Positions 6,689-14,412 of a stretch of DNA of 39,275 nt are shown one piece after another. Under the pieces are notes generated by a model. It ran no database searches, had not been told where the DNA came from, and worked only from the letters and a program-made list of their open reading frames with translations. A program made the translations under genes and the position numbers. The stretch covers positions 1-39,275 of the forward strand of contig RAYO01000011.1 of assembly GCA_003612335.1 (NCBI GenBank), written 5' to 3'. How positions within the stretch are numbered: position 1 is the first letter of the stretch; the number at the start of each line of letters is the position of its first letter. This DNA comes from a bacterium 1xD42-67. Lineage in GTDB: Bacteria > Bacillota > Clostridia > Oscillospirales > Oscillospiraceae.

Positions 6689-8566
6689 TCAGCTCCGTTC
6701 CCTCTGCTTCAAATACACCATCAGCACCGCCACGTCCGCCGGGGACACCCCGGACACCCGCCCGGCCTGGCCCAGATCCTTGGGCCGGACGGCGGCCAGC
6801 TTCTGCCTTGCCTCCAGCCGCAGGCCGGCAATGGACAGATAGTCGATATCGATGGGCATGGGCCGCTCCTCCAACCGGCGGACCTCCTCCACCTGGCGCA
6901 GCTGACGCTCGATGTACCCGGCGTATTTGATGGCGATCTCCGCCTCACTGATCACGGCGGGATCCAAAACGGGCCGGCCTGGGTCGAAGGGGGCCAGATC
7001 GGCATAGCTCAGCCGGGGACGGCGGAGCAGGTCGGCCAGCCGGGCCCCGTCCCTCACGGGGGGCTCCCCCCGCTCCTCCAGCAGGGCAGCCAGCTCGGGA
7101 CTGGGGGGCGTACCAGTGTGCTCCAGCCGCCGGACCTCCCGGTCCACAGCGGCGTATTTCTCCAAGACCTTCTCATACTGTTCCCGGGAAATGAGCCCCA
7201 ATCCATAGCCGATGGGGGCCAGCCGCCGGTCGGCGTTGTCCTGGCGGTGGAGGAGCCGGTACTCGGTGCGGGAGGTCATCATCCGATAGGGCTCGTTGGT
7301 GCCTTTAGTGACCAGGTCGTCGATGAGCACCCCGATATACCCCTGATCTCGCCGGAGGATGAGAGGAGGCTTCCCCTGGATCTTCAGGGCGGCGTTCGCC
7401 CCGGCCACGAACCCCTGGACGGCCGCCTCCTCGTAGCCGGAGGAGCCGTTGAACTGCCCCGCTCCGTAGAGGCCGGGGACGGCCTTGGTCTCCAGGGTGG
7501 CCTCCAACTGGGTGGGATCCACGCAGTCATACTCGATGGCATAGGCGCACCGGGTCATCTCCGCCTGCTCCAGGCCGGGGATGGTGTGGAGCATCTGGAT
7601 CTGCACCTCCTCGGGCAGGGAGGAGGAGAAGCCCTGGATGTACATCTCCTCCGTGTCCAGGCCCATGGGCTCGATGAAGAGCTGGTGCCGCTCCTTGTCA
7701 GGGAACCGCTCCACCTTGGTCTCGATGGAGGGGCAGTAGCGGGGCCCCACCCCCTCGATGGTGCCGTTATAGAGAGGGGAGCGGTCCAGGTTGGCCCGGA
7801 TGACCTCATGAGTGGCCTCATTGGTGTAGGTGAGCCAGCACACTGCCCGATTCTCCGGGGGTGTCTCCGTCTGGAAGGAGAAGGCCAGCCCCTCCCCATC
7901 CCCCTCCTGGAGCTCCATCTTGGAGAAGTCCACGCTGCGGGCGTTGACCCGGGGGGGCGTGCCCGTCTTGAACCGGCGGATGGACAGCCCCAGCCGGATG
8001 AGGCTCTGGGTCAGGGGCAGGGCGGCGGACAGGCCGTCGGGGCCCGAGTCCCGGACCACCTCCCCCACCACGATCCGGCCCCCCAGGTGGGTGCCGGTGG
8101 CGACGACGACGGCCTTCACCTCATACACTGCGCCGGTGTGGGTGACGACGCCGGAGACGGCGCCGTCCTCGGTGAGGATATCGACGACCTCCGCCTGCTT
8201 CACCCACAGGTCCTCCTGTTCCTCCAGGGCGTGCTTCATCACCTTCTGGTACTCCCGGCGGTCGGCCTGGGCCCGGAGGGACCAGACGGCGGGGCCCTTG
8301 CTCCGGTTGAGTAGGCGGTACTGGATGCAGGCCCTGTCGGCGGCCTTGGCCATCTCCCCCCCCAGAGCGTCCAGCTCCCGGACCAGATGGCCCTTCCCCG
8401 TGCCTCCAATGGCCGGGTTGCAGGGCATGTTGCCCACCGCGTCCAGATTGACGGTGAAGCACAGAGTCTTCATCCCCATCCGGGCGGCGGCCAGGGCGGC
8501 CTCGATCCCCGCGTGGCCCGCTCCGATAACGGCGATATCAAATCGTCCGGCGAAATAGGTCTTCAC
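6689..8566 (-). CDS. mnmG: tRNA uridine-5-carboxymethylaminomethyl(34) synthesis enzyme MnmG
   Basis: A 625-aa FAD-dependent enzyme that, with the GTPase MnmE, installs (carboxymethyl)aminomethyl groups on the wobble uridine of several tRNAs, securing decoding of purine-ending codons. Seen: the N-terminal dinucleotide loop [12 protein letters not shown] (about 13-24), [15 protein letters not shown], the [15 protein letters not shown] motif, [17 protein letters not shown] with GYEEAA, and the C-terminal helical MnmE-binding domain. Full length for the family (620-635). The start is GTG at 8566, overlapping the upstream gene's TGA by four bases (GTGA), so the two are translationally coupled. 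The common partner genes mnmE, rsmG and jag are not nearby. Confidence 0.96.
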   Translation of the reverse strand: MKTYFAGRFDIAVIGAGHAGIEAALAAARMGMKTLCFTVNLDAVGNMPCNPAIGGTGKGHLVRELDALGGEMAKAADRACIQYRLLNRSKGPAVWSLRAQADRREYQKVMKHALEEQEDLWVKQAEVVDILTEDGAVSGVVTHTGAVYEVKAVVVATGTHLGGRIVVGEVVRDSGPDGLSAALPLTQSLIRLGLSIRRFKTGTPPRVNARSVDFSKMELQEGDGEGLAFSFQTETPPENRAVCWLTYTNEATHEVIRANLDRSPLYNGTIEGVGPRYCPSIETKVERFPDKERHQLFIEPMGLDTEEMYIQGFSSSLPEEVQIQMLHTIPGLEQAEMTRCAYAIEYDCVDPTQLEATLETKAVPGLYGAGQFNGSSGYEEAAVQGFVAGANAALKIQGKPPLILRRDQGYIGVLIDDLVTKGTNEPYRMMTSRTEYRLLHRQDNADRRLAPIGYGLGLISREQYEKVLEKYAAVDREVRRLEHTGTPPSPELAALLEERGEPPVRDGARLADLLRRPRLSYADLAPFDPGRPVLDPAVISEAEIAIKYAGYIERQLRQVEEVRRLEERPMPIDIDYLSIAGLRLEARQKLAAVRPKDLGQAGRVSGVSPADVAVLMVYLKQRERS

Positions 8567-9009
8567 GCGAATTCCACACTCCAGTCAGGGGGAAGGTTGT
8601 TCCGCATTCCAAAGCCCTCCAGAATGAATTTCCCATCCTCCCGCCGGAATACGACGTCAAAGGTTGTGTTTTCGATCATGCCACAGTATTCCAGGATGAG
8701 GTAGGGCTCATCCACATAGACCAGATTCAGGGAGTAGGGGAAGCGGCCGCCGCCCCGCTCACGCTCCCGGTCATATCGCTGGACCAGGTCGTCCAGCCGG
8801 CAGATGTTTTTTGCCACAAAGGCGATGGAGGGCCGCAGGGCGTCGAACTTCTCCTCCTGGCCCTCCAGGTCCACCGCGATGTCGTAGTCCTCCTCGGCGG
8901 AGATGTAGACCAGCGCGTGCTGGTCCAGCTCCAGCTTGTCCGGGTCGGTGATGAACTTGCCCAGGTCGCCATAGCGGCCGGGCCGGTCCTCGTTTTTGCG
9001 GTCCCACAT
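8563..9009 (-). CDS. Hypothetical protein, 148 aa, coupled to mnmG
   Basis: A soluble acidic protein (starts [19 protein letters not shown], ends PPDWSVEFA). I do not recognise a domain. It is predicted to be mainly beta with a central helix ([21 protein letters not shown]); there is no signal peptide. The ATG at 9009 follows a GGGGGGA site and a good promoter at 9042-9070. Its TGA overlaps the mnmG GTG, so it is the first gene of the mnmG transcript; whether it takes part in tRNA modification is open. The pattern [20 protein letters not shown] looks like a conserved core, but this is only a guess from composition. Confidence 0.8.
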   Translation of the reverse strand: MWDRKNEDRPGRYGDLGKFITDPDKLELDQHALVYISAEEDYDIAVDLEGQEEKFDALRPSIAFVAKNICRLDDLVQRYDRERERGGGRFPYSLNLVYVDEPYLILEYCGMIENTTFDVVFRREDGKFILEGFGMRNNLPPDWSVEFA

Positions 9010-9041
9010 AGTACGTCCCCCCTATTTTGTCATTGGGTATG

Positions 9042-9070
9042 ATTATAAGTGATTTTGTGGAGAAATTCAA
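9042..9070 (-). promoter_or_regulatory. SigA-type promoter of the hypothetical-mnmG operon
   Basis: On the minus strand TTGAAT (9070-9065), a 17-base spacer and a perfect TATAAT (9047-9042) lie about 33 bases before the start at 9009. It is back-to-back with the tadA promoter, ten bases apart. Confidence 0.8.
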
Positions 9071-9079
9071 GGCGGCGGG

Positions 9080-9108
9080 TTGCGGAAAATTCGTTTATGA
9101 GGTAGAAT
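9080..9108 (+). promoter_or_regulatory. SigA-type promoter of tadA
   Basis: TTGCGG (9080-9085), a 17-base spacer and TAGAAT (9103-9108). The expected transcription start (about 9115) is just before a 9-bp hairpin. Confidence 0.8.
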
Positions 9109-9117
9109 CGCAGAAGA

Positions 9118-9138
9118 GGCAAGGGCAGAGCCCTTGCC
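9118..9138 (+). other. Hairpin at the 5' end of the tadA transcript
   Basis: A perfect 9-bp stem (GGCAAGGGC / GCCCTTGCC) with a three-base AGA loop begins about three bases after the predicted transcription start. There is no T-run, so it is not a terminator; it could protect the mRNA 5' end. Confidence 0.6.
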
Positions 9139-9175
9139 CTGCACGCGGAACGATCTGCGAGACAGGAGGATGGGG

Positions 9176-9619
9176 ATGGACCATGAACATTATATGGCCG
9201 AGGCTCTGCGCCTGGCCTGGGAGGCGGTGGCCGACGGCGATGTGCCGGTGGGCTGCGTTATCGTGAAGGATGGGGAGATCATCGGCCGGGGCCGCAACCG
9301 CCGGGAGGCGGACAGCGACGCCACCGCCCACGCAGAGATAGAGGCCATCCGGGACGCCTGCGCCCGGCTGGGGAGCTGGCGGCTCCACGGCTGTACCCTG
9401 TACGTCACTCTGGAGCCCTGCCCCATGTGCGCCGGGGCCATCATCAACGCCCGGATCGACACGGTCCGCTATGGGGCCCGGGAGGAGAGGTCCGGGTGCT
9501 GCGGGTCGGTGCTCGACCTGTTCTCGGAGCGGTTCGACCACCGCCCCCGGGTCTACCGCGGTCTGCTGGAGAGGGAGTGCGAGGCAGTCCTCCAGGAATT
9601 TTTTCAGAAGCTGCGGTGA
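9176..9619 (+). CDS. tadA: tRNA-specific adenosine deaminase TadA
   Basis: A 147-aa zinc-dependent deaminase that converts the wobble adenosine of tRNA-Arg(ACG) to inosine. The catalytic HAE (His52-Glu54) and zinc PCPMC (Cys82, Cys85) motifs are intact, with the RYGAREE and FxxLR-type tail of TadA. Two ATGs lie close together: the one at 9170 abuts AGGAGG (9164-9169) and is too close, so the ATG at 9176 (6-base spacing) is chosen. An unknown gene follows at 42 bases and may be co-transcribed. A pyrimidine or guanine deaminase of the same fold is less likely given PCPMC and the length. Confidence 0.94.
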   Translation: MDHEHYMAEALRLAWEAVADGDVPVGCVIVKDGEIIGRGRNRREADSDATAHAEIEAIRDACARLGSWRLHGCTLYVTLEPCPMCAGAIINARIDTVRYGAREERSGCCGSVLDLFSERFDHRPRVYRGLLERECEAVLQEFFQKLR

Positions 9620-9661
9620 TATCGCGGCTACATCATCACAACATATAAGGAGGAGATCAAA

Positions 9662-10513
9662 ATGGGATTTGATGTGAGCTGGCACCCGATCAGCCAGAAG
9701 GAGATGTTCCTCTGGTATTTCGACCGGCTGGAGGAGGTCCGGGCGGGGGACCGTTCCAAACTGACCGCCCTGGCCCAGGAGCATCAGCTGGGCAAGGCGG
9801 AGGGCAACGAGGCGTTCTGCATCGCCCGCTATCAGGAGATCATGGACACTGCGGCCCAGGTGGGGCCTGGGGAATCCTTCGACAAGACGCACTCCTTCAT
9901 CCTGGCGGCGGTCCAGGGCCTGTTCCGCACCTATTACTACACCCGGGGCGGTCTGTACTCCGACCTGGCGTCCCAGCGGCCCGAGATGGCGGCCTACACC
10001 ACCTCATTCCGGAAGATCCTGGGGGAGCGGCTGAGGAATCCCCTCCAGGACCGCATCTTCGAGAACTACTGCGGCGGGGTCTACATCGGGGAGGACCAGG
10101 TCCCCCAGCTGCTGGCCGACTATGAGAGCGGCAGGGCGAAGGAGGCCCTGGAGAGCTGCTTCGGCAGCACCCTGCCCGTCTTCCTGAAGGCCCTGGGCCA
10201 CGCCAAGGCCGAGGGGCTGGGCCTGCTGGAGGCCACCGACCTGGTGGTCCCAAATCCCTTCCAGCTCCAAAACACGTCCTGCTCCACCTATCTGATGAAC
10301 TGCGACTTCGATGGGATCGCCCTCTATGCCGCCACCGCCAAAGCCCAGATGGAGGAGGCCATCCGGGCCCAGGGCGAGGATCCAGCCACGGCCCAGGTCA
10401 CCTGGGAGATGCACCAGTCCGACCTCCCTCCGGAACAGGCTCAGCAGTCCGCTCCCCCGAAAAGGCCGAAAAAGAAGGGCATGTTCGGCCGGCTCTTCGG
10501 CGGGAAAGAGTGA
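9662..10513 (+). CDS. Hypothetical protein, 283 aa
   Basis: A soluble protein beginning MGFDVSWHPISQKEM; no signal peptide. It is mostly helical, with a Tyr-rich motif FRTYYYTRGGLYSDL near residue 90 and a conserved-looking FENYCGGVYIGEDQVPQLLADYE around 135-160. The last 25 residues are a basic, proline-containing linker ending GMFGRLFGGKE, which looks like a flexible tail able to touch nucleic acid or membrane. I do not recognise the family. AAGGAGGAGATCAAA before the ATG is a strong ribosome site. It sits 42 bases after tadA without a visible promoter, so a shared transcript is likely. After it, only a weak AU hairpin (10532-10547) is seen. Confidence 0.8.
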   Translation: MGFDVSWHPISQKEMFLWYFDRLEEVRAGDRSKLTALAQEHQLGKAEGNEAFCIARYQEIMDTAAQVGPGESFDKTHSFILAAVQGLFRTYYYTRGGLYSDLASQRPEMAAYTTSFRKILGERLRNPLQDRIFENYCGGVYIGEDQVPQLLADYESGRAKEALESCFGSTLPVFLKALGHAKAEGLGLLEATDLVVPNPFQLQNTSCSTYLMNCDFDGIALYAATAKAQMEEAIRAQGEDPATAQVTWEMHQSDLPPEQAQQSAPPKRPKKKGMFGRLFGGKE

Positions 10514-10544
10514 ACGATCCCCGGGAGGAAGATCTTTCCGAAAA

Positions 10545-10569
10545 GATTTAAACCTTTTGTAACATCTGG
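10545..10569 (+). promoter_or_regulatory. Conserved upstream box, copy A
   Basis: A 25-base box (GATTTAAACCTTTTGTAACA then TCTGG) matches copy B at 10719-10743 at 23 of 25 positions and sits at the same distance from the shared CTTGCAAG motif. It lies upstream of the -10 at 10596-10601 and is a candidate regulator-binding site. Confidence 0.5.
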
Positions 10570-10607
10570 CGTGAACTTTTGTAAAGAATCTCGGCTATAC
10601 TCTTGCT

Positions 10608-10690
10608 TGCAAGGCAAGAACATCTTTTCATTCTATCCTCCATTTTTTGAAAGGCTGACGGGTCGCTCCGTCGGCCTTTCTCTCTTTCTC
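10608..10690 (+). ncRNA. Candidate small RNA A (about 80 nt)
   Basis: A TATACT (10596-10601) predicts a start near 10608. The RNA would contain the segment TTTTCATTCTATCCTCC followed by a T-run, then a terminator hairpin (10649-10680, GAAAGGCTGACGG pairing with CCGTCGGCCTTTC) and a pyrimidine tail. No ORF fits. AUCCUCC is complementary to a Shine-Dalgarno sequence, the type of seed used by antisense regulators of translation initiation. A homologous unit follows 174 bases later. Existence is inferred from promoter, terminator and duplication; function is unknown. Confidence 0.5.
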
Positions 10691-10718
10691 CAAACAAGAT
10701 CTGGCCAGCATTTTTGAT

Positions 10719-10743
10719 GATTTAATCCTTTTGTAACAACTGG
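10719..10743 (+). promoter_or_regulatory. Conserved upstream box, copy B
   Basis: The second copy (GATTTAATCCTTTTGTAACA then ACTGG) of the box at 10545; both copies sit exactly 44 bases before the end of a shared CTTGCAAG. The intervening bases are much less conserved, so the box itself is probably under selection. Confidence 0.5.
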
Positions 10744-10784
10744 GGTTGGATTTCTTAATATCTTTTGAGTAATATAGTCCTTGC

Positions 10785-10872
10785 AAGAGACAGTTCGTTT
10801 CATTTTGATCCTCTTTTTCAACGAGACGCCCCGGATGCCTTGGAGCAGGTATCCGGGGCGTCCCGTCCTTTT
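10785..10872 (+). ncRNA. Candidate small RNA B (about 88 nt)
   Basis: Downstream of TATAGT (10773-10778, no good -35). It shares TTTCATT-ATCCTC-TTTTT with RNA A and ends in a very stable terminator (10825-10862: a 16-bp stem GACGCCCCGGATGCCT with one G-T pair, loop TGGAGC) followed by CCGTCCTTTT. The terminator sequence differs entirely from that of RNA A while the C-rich seed is kept, a pattern expected of paralogous regulatory RNAs. Confidence 0.5.
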
Positions 10873-11027
10873 CCGCTAGGGGACCGATCGGCAAGAGCGT
10901 CTGCGCGCCCCGCATGTTCGATCCGTCTCGCGGCCGGCGGACAGTCCGGCTCATGCCGAAGGAGCTCCCCACCGGAGAGGCGAAAGACAGGCAGAAAAGA
11001 AAAGATCAAAAAACTTGAAAAAGGGGG

Positions 11028-11056
11028 TTGCTTTTTCCACCAAGACATGGTATAGT
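11028..11056 (+). promoter_or_regulatory. SigA-type promoter of tRNA-Pro
   Basis: TTGCTT (11028-11033), a 17-base spacer and TATAGT (11051-11056) lie 35 bases before the tRNA. Confidence 0.8.
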
Positions 11057-11090
11057 AAATAAGCTGTTTGGCAAGGTCATTCAGCGATCT

Positions 11091-11167
11091 CCGGGTGTGG
11101 CGAAGTTTGGTATCGCGCTTGAATGGGGTTCAAGAGGCCGCTGGTTCGAATCCAGTCACTCGGACCA
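11091..11167 (+). tRNA. tRNA-Pro (anticodon GGG)
   Basis: Folds as a full cloverleaf: acceptor CCGGGTG / CACTCGG (one G-T pair), D stem GCGA / TCGC, anticodon stem CTTGA / TCAAG with loop ATGGGGT giving anticodon GGG, variable AGGCC, T stem GCTGG / CCAGT around TTCGAAT, discriminator A and an encoded CCA. GGG reads CCC and CCU proline codons. It is a single-gene unit with its own promoter and terminator. Confidence 0.95.
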
Positions 11168-11194
11168 AAATGTGTCGATCAAAAGAGACACAGC

Positions 11195-11223
11195 AAAACA
11201 CCGCACGAAAGTGCGGTGTTTTT
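11195..11223 (+). terminator. Terminator of tRNA-Pro
   Basis: A perfect stem AAAACACCGCAC / GTGCGGTGTTTT around a GAAA tetraloop, with five Ts in the 3' arm. Confidence 0.9.
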
Positions 11224-11284
11224 GCGTCATGGCTCGCAGTCAGACACATATCCGTATGCCGATCTTTTGGGAGGGTAGAGAGCA

Positions 11285-11314
11285 GGCCCCCAGCGGAGCG
11301 TTCCGCTGGGGGCC
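11285..11314. terminator. Hairpin after the DUF1846 gene
   Basis: A perfect 13-bp stem (GGCCCCCAGCGGA and its complement) lies five bases beyond the stop of the minus-strand gene. The tail on that strand (TGCTCTCT) is only moderately T-rich. Confidence 0.65.
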
Positions 11315-11318
11315 GATC

Positions 11319-12806
11319 TTACCGGTGATACAGTTTGTTGGTCTGATACTGGGGCTCACAGGTGAGCTGGAGCCCCAGCTTCTTATAGGTCCCGGCGTCT
11401 GCCGGGGAGAGGATCACCGAGCAGTGGGCCTGACAGCCCTTGAGGGCGGCCAGCTGTTCCAGGGCGTGGGCCGCTTTGGGGTCGGCGCTGGCGGAAGAGG
11501 CCAGGGCGATGAGCACCTCATCGCTGTGGAGCCGGGGATTGGCGGAGCCCAGGTGCTTCACCTTCACAGTCTGGATCGGTTCGATGGCGGATTGGGCGAT
11601 CAGGTGGACGCCGTGCCCCCCTGCGCCGGACAGTCTCTTCAGGGCATTGAGGAGGGCGGCGGCGGAGCAGCCCATGAGCTCGGAGGTCTTGCCGTCGATG
11701 AGGGCCCCGTCGGCCAGCTGGATGGACATAGCGGGCTCGCCGGTGGCCTCGGCCAGCTGGTTGGCCCGGGCCACCACTGGCCGGATCTCAGCGGTCACTC
11801 CCGCCTGCTGCATCAGCAGCTCCAGCTTATACACCGCGCTGTCCGATCCCCTGCCCTGGCGGCGCTCACACAGGGCGTCGTAATACCGGCGGACGATCTC
11901 CTGCTTGGCGGCCTCCTGACAGGCCCTGTCGTCAAAGATGCAGCTGCCCGCCATGTTCACCCCCATGTCGGTGGGGGACTGATAGGGGCAGGCGCCGGTG
12001 ATCTTCTCGAACATAGCGGCCAGGACGGGGAAGATCTCCACGTCCCGATTGTAGTTCACGGTGGTCACGCCGTAGGCCTGGAGGTGGAAGGGATCGATCA
12101 TGTTCACGTCGTCCAGGTCGGCAGTGGCGGCCTCATAGGCCAGATTCACCGGGTGCTTCAGGGGCAGATCCCAGATGGGGAAGGTCTCGAACTTGGCGTA
12201 GCCCGCCACCACCCCCCGTTTGTGCTCGTGGTAGAGCTGGGAGAGGCAGGTGGCCATCTTCCCGCTGCCCGGGCCCGGGGCAGTGACCACCACGAGAGGG
12301 GCTCTCGTCTCGATATATTCGTTGCGGCCATAGCCCTCGTCGCTGACGATCCTGGCGATGTCGTGGGGGTAGCCGGGGATGGGATAGTGGCGGTAGACTT
12401 TTAGGCCCAGGCCCTCCAGCCGGGCCTGGAAGGCATCGGCGGCGGGCTGGCCGGTGTATCGGGTGACCACCACGCTGCCCACATACAGCCCCCGGCCCCG
12501 GAACTGGTCGATCAGCCGGAGGACGTCGCTGTCATAGGTGATGCCCAAATCTCCCCGGACCTTGTTCTTCTCGATGTCGCCGGCGTTGATGGCGACGATG
12601 ATCTCCGCCTTGTCCTTCAGCTGCTCCAGCATCCGCAGCTTGCTGTCCGGCTCGAAGCCGGGGAGGACCCGGGAGGCGTGGTGATCGTCGAAGAGCTTGC
12701 CCCCGAACTCCAGATACAGCTTGCCTCCGAACTGGGCGATCCGGTCCCGGATGTGCTGGGATTGGGTGGTCAGATATCTTTCGTTGTCGAAGCCCTTCTC
12801 GACCAT
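11319..12806 (-). CDS. DUF1846 (UPF0371) domain-containing protein
   Basis: A 495-aa cytosolic protein matching the DUF1846 family throughout: GFDNERYLTTQSQHIRDRI at the start, LYLEFGGKLFDDHHASRVLPGF, IPGYPHDI, a phosphate-loop-like APGPGSGKMATCLSQLYHE, and SPTDMGVNMAG. Length is the family norm (about 500). The function is not established; the glycine-rich GPGSGK loop suggests nucleotide binding. The ATG at 12806 has GGAGGAG 6 bases upstream. Its promoter (12849-12878) lies in the intergenic space before and just overlapping the end of recR, so it can be expressed apart from recR. Confidence 0.93.
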   Translation of the reverse strand: MVEKGFDNERYLTTQSQHIRDRIAQFGGKLYLEFGGKLFDDHHASRVLPGFEPDSKLRMLEQLKDKAEIIVAINAGDIEKNKVRGDLGITYDSDVLRLIDQFRGRGLYVGSVVVTRYTGQPAADAFQARLEGLGLKVYRHYPIPGYPHDIARIVSDEGYGRNEYIETRAPLVVVTAPGPGSGKMATCLSQLYHEHKRGVVAGYAKFETFPIWDLPLKHPVNLAYEAATADLDDVNMIDPFHLQAYGVTTVNYNRDVEIFPVLAAMFEKITGACPYQSPTDMGVNMAGSCIFDDRACQEAAKQEIVRRYYDALCERRQGRGSDSAVYKLELLMQQAGVTAEIRPVVARANQLAEATGEPAMSIQLADGALIDGKTSELMGCSAAALLNALKRLSGAGGHGVHLIAQSAIEPIQTVKVKHLGSANPRLHSDEVLIALASSASADPKAAHALEQLAALKGCQAHCSVILSPADAGTYKKLGLQLTCEPQYQTNKLYHR

Positions 12807-12848
12807 GCTCTCTCCTCCTTCTCTCCGCGGGACAGTACATGCACCAGT

Positions 12849-12878
12849 ATTTTACATCTTTTGGGGGGACAGCGTCAA
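12849..12878 (-). promoter_or_regulatory. SigA-type promoter of the DUF1846 gene
   Basis: On the minus strand TTGACG (12878-12873), an 18-base spacer and TAAAAT with an upstream TG (12854-12849). Confidence 0.7.
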
Positions 12879-12895
12879 GGGTCCCGAGAAAAAAG

Positions 12896-13498
12896 TCAGA
12901 TCTCCCGCCGGCCCTCCAGGGCGCGGACCAGGGTGGCGTCGTCGGTATACTCCAGGCGGCTGCCCACCGCGATCCCATAGGCCAGACGGGTGATCTTCAC
13001 CTGGAAGGGCCTGAGCAGACGGGAAAGATACATCGCAGTGGTCTCCCCCTCGGTGTCCGGGTCGGTGGCCATGATGACCTCCTCCACTCCGCCGGCAGCC
13101 ACCCGCTCCGTCAGGGACCGGATGTGCAGGTCGTCCGGCCCCACATGATCCATCGGGGAGAGGACCCCGTGGAGGACATGGTACAGCCCGTTATACTCCC
13201 GGCTGCGTTCCATAGCCATCACGTCCTTGGGCCCGGCCACCACACAGATCACCGTCGGGTCCCGCTTGGCGCTGGCACAGATCGGGCAGGGGCCGTCCCC
13301 CTCCGTCAGGTTCTGGCAGACGGGACAGCAGTGGATCCTGGCCTTGGCGCCGGTGATGGCCTGGGCGAAGGCGGTGGTCTCCTCCTCGGGGAGGGACAGC
13401 ACATGGAAGGCCAGCCGCTGGGCGGACTTGATGCCCACCCCGGGCAGCTTGGCGAAGTGCTCCACCAGGTCTTCGAGGGCGGGAGGGAAATACTGCAT
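12896..13498 (-). CDS. recR: Recombination mediator RecR
   Basis: A 200-aa DNA-repair protein that with RecF/RecO loads RecA on gapped DNA. Seen in order: a helix-hairpin-helix (LPGVGIKSAQRLAFHVL, residues 18-34), the four-cysteine zinc site (Cys58, Cys61, Cys71, Cys74) and a Toprim domain with VVAGPKDVMAMERS, HVLHGVLSPMD and ATDPDTEGETT. Full length. GGAGGT lies 7 bases before the ATG. It follows rpe at 53 bases on the same strand. The usual dnaX-ybaB-recR cluster is absent, so recR is relocated here. Confidence 0.97.
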   Translation of the reverse strand: MQYFPPALEDLVEHFAKLPGVGIKSAQRLAFHVLSLPEEETTAFAQAITGAKARIHCCPVCQNLTEGDGPCPICASAKRDPTVICVVAGPKDVMAMERSREYNGLYHVLHGVLSPMDHVGPDDLHIRSLTERVAAGGVEEVIMATDPDTEGETTAMYLSRLLRPFQVKITRLAYGIAVGSRLEYTDDATLVRALEGRREI

Positions 13499-13551
13499 GA
13501 TAGCGACCTCCGGAAATGGATTTGGAAGGGGCTCACGGATGCTGTCCGCGC

Positions 13552-14202
13552 TTACATAGCGCCCCGCAGCGCCGCGATGGCCTTGGGGATGTCCTCCGCC
13601 CCGAAGACGGCGGAGCCGGCCACTAGCACGTCGGCCCCGGCCTGGACGGCCAGGGGAGCGGTATCGGGGGTGATGCCCCCGTCCACCTCCAGCTCACAGG
13701 AGGGGGAGTACTGTTCGATGATGGTGCGCACCTGGCGGATCGTATCCAACTGGGGGCCCATGAAGGCCTGTCCGCCAAAGCCGGGCTCCACCGTCATCAC
13801 CAGCACCATGTCCAGCTCCCCGATATAGGGCAGGACGGCCTCTGCCTTGGTGATGGGCCGCAGGGCCACTGCCCGCTTCAGGCCGCAGTTGCCGATGATC
13901 CGCAGGGCCTCGGCGATCCGGGCGGGCTGGTCGGCCTCCAGATGGACGGTGATCAGGTCTGCCCCCGCCTTGGCGAAGGCCTCCACATACCGCACCGGCT
14001 TATCCACCATCAGGTGGACGTCTAAGAACATATCGGTACAGTTCCGGATGGATCTGACCACCGGCATCCCGATGGTGATATTGGGCACGAAGGTGCCGTC
14101 CATCACGTCCACATGGAGATAATCGGCGCTGGCAGCGCGCTGGATGTCCCGCTCCAGATTGGCGAAGTCGGCTGAGAGGATCGATGGGGCGATCTTGACC
14201 AT
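13552..14202 (-). CDS. rpe: Ribulose-phosphate 3-epimerase
   Basis: A 216-aa TIM-barrel enzyme that interconverts ribulose-5-phosphate and xylulose-5-phosphate in the pentose-phosphate pathway. Metal and catalytic residues sit in their canonical places: Ser8 in PSILSADF, HVDVMDG (His30, Asp32), His63 in DVHLMVDKP, EPGFGGQ around 139-145 and Asp174 in VDGGI. AAAGGAGGG lies 8 bases before the ATG. The rsgA (circularly permuted GTPase) gene often upstream in Firmicutes is not there; a 210-base G+C-rich stretch without a gene precedes it. Confidence 0.97.
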   Translation of the reverse strand: MVKIAPSILSADFANLERDIQRAASADYLHVDVMDGTFVPNITIGMPVVRSIRNCTDMFLDVHLMVDKPVRYVEAFAKAGADLITVHLEADQPARIAEALRIIGNCGLKRAVALRPITKAEAVLPYIGELDMVLVMTVEPGFGGQAFMGPQLDTIRQVRTIIEQYSPSCELEVDGGITPDTAPLAVQAGADVLVAGSAVFGAEDIPKAIAALRGAM

Positions 14203-14412
14203 TGGTCGGTCCCTCCTTTTTGATCGTGGGACAGGCGCTCGCCGGTCCCTAGGCGCATAGGATGCGTTGGCGGATCGGGGCCCCGGGCGGGGGCGGAGCG
14301 CTCCAGGCCGAGCCCACGGCCGACCCCGTCGTCACCGGCCCGGCCGGCCCGCCGCTTTCAGATAGCCGTCCGCCGGAGGCTCTCAGCGCCTCCGGCGGGC
14401 GGCAGAGGACGA
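14203..14412. other. Gene-free interval between rpe and ilvA
   Basis: 210 bases, very G+C-rich, with several inverted repeats. The strongest (14365-14403) pairs GCCGTCCGCCGGAGGC with GCCTCCGGCGGGCGGC right after ilvA and probably ends its transcript although no T-run follows. No clear promoter for rpe is visible. Confidence 0.5.

Noticed and set aside
10545..10743. The duplicated box considered as VirR/AgrA (LytTR) binding sites
   Set aside because: The AACTGG-like piece in copy B is off by one base in spacing from the VirR pattern and is TCTGG in copy A; no LytTR regulator is in the window, so I do not name the binder.
14365..14403. Hairpin after ilvA taken as a firm rho-independent terminator
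   Set aside because: The stem is strong but no T-run follows on the minus strand, so it is reported only as a probable 3' structure.
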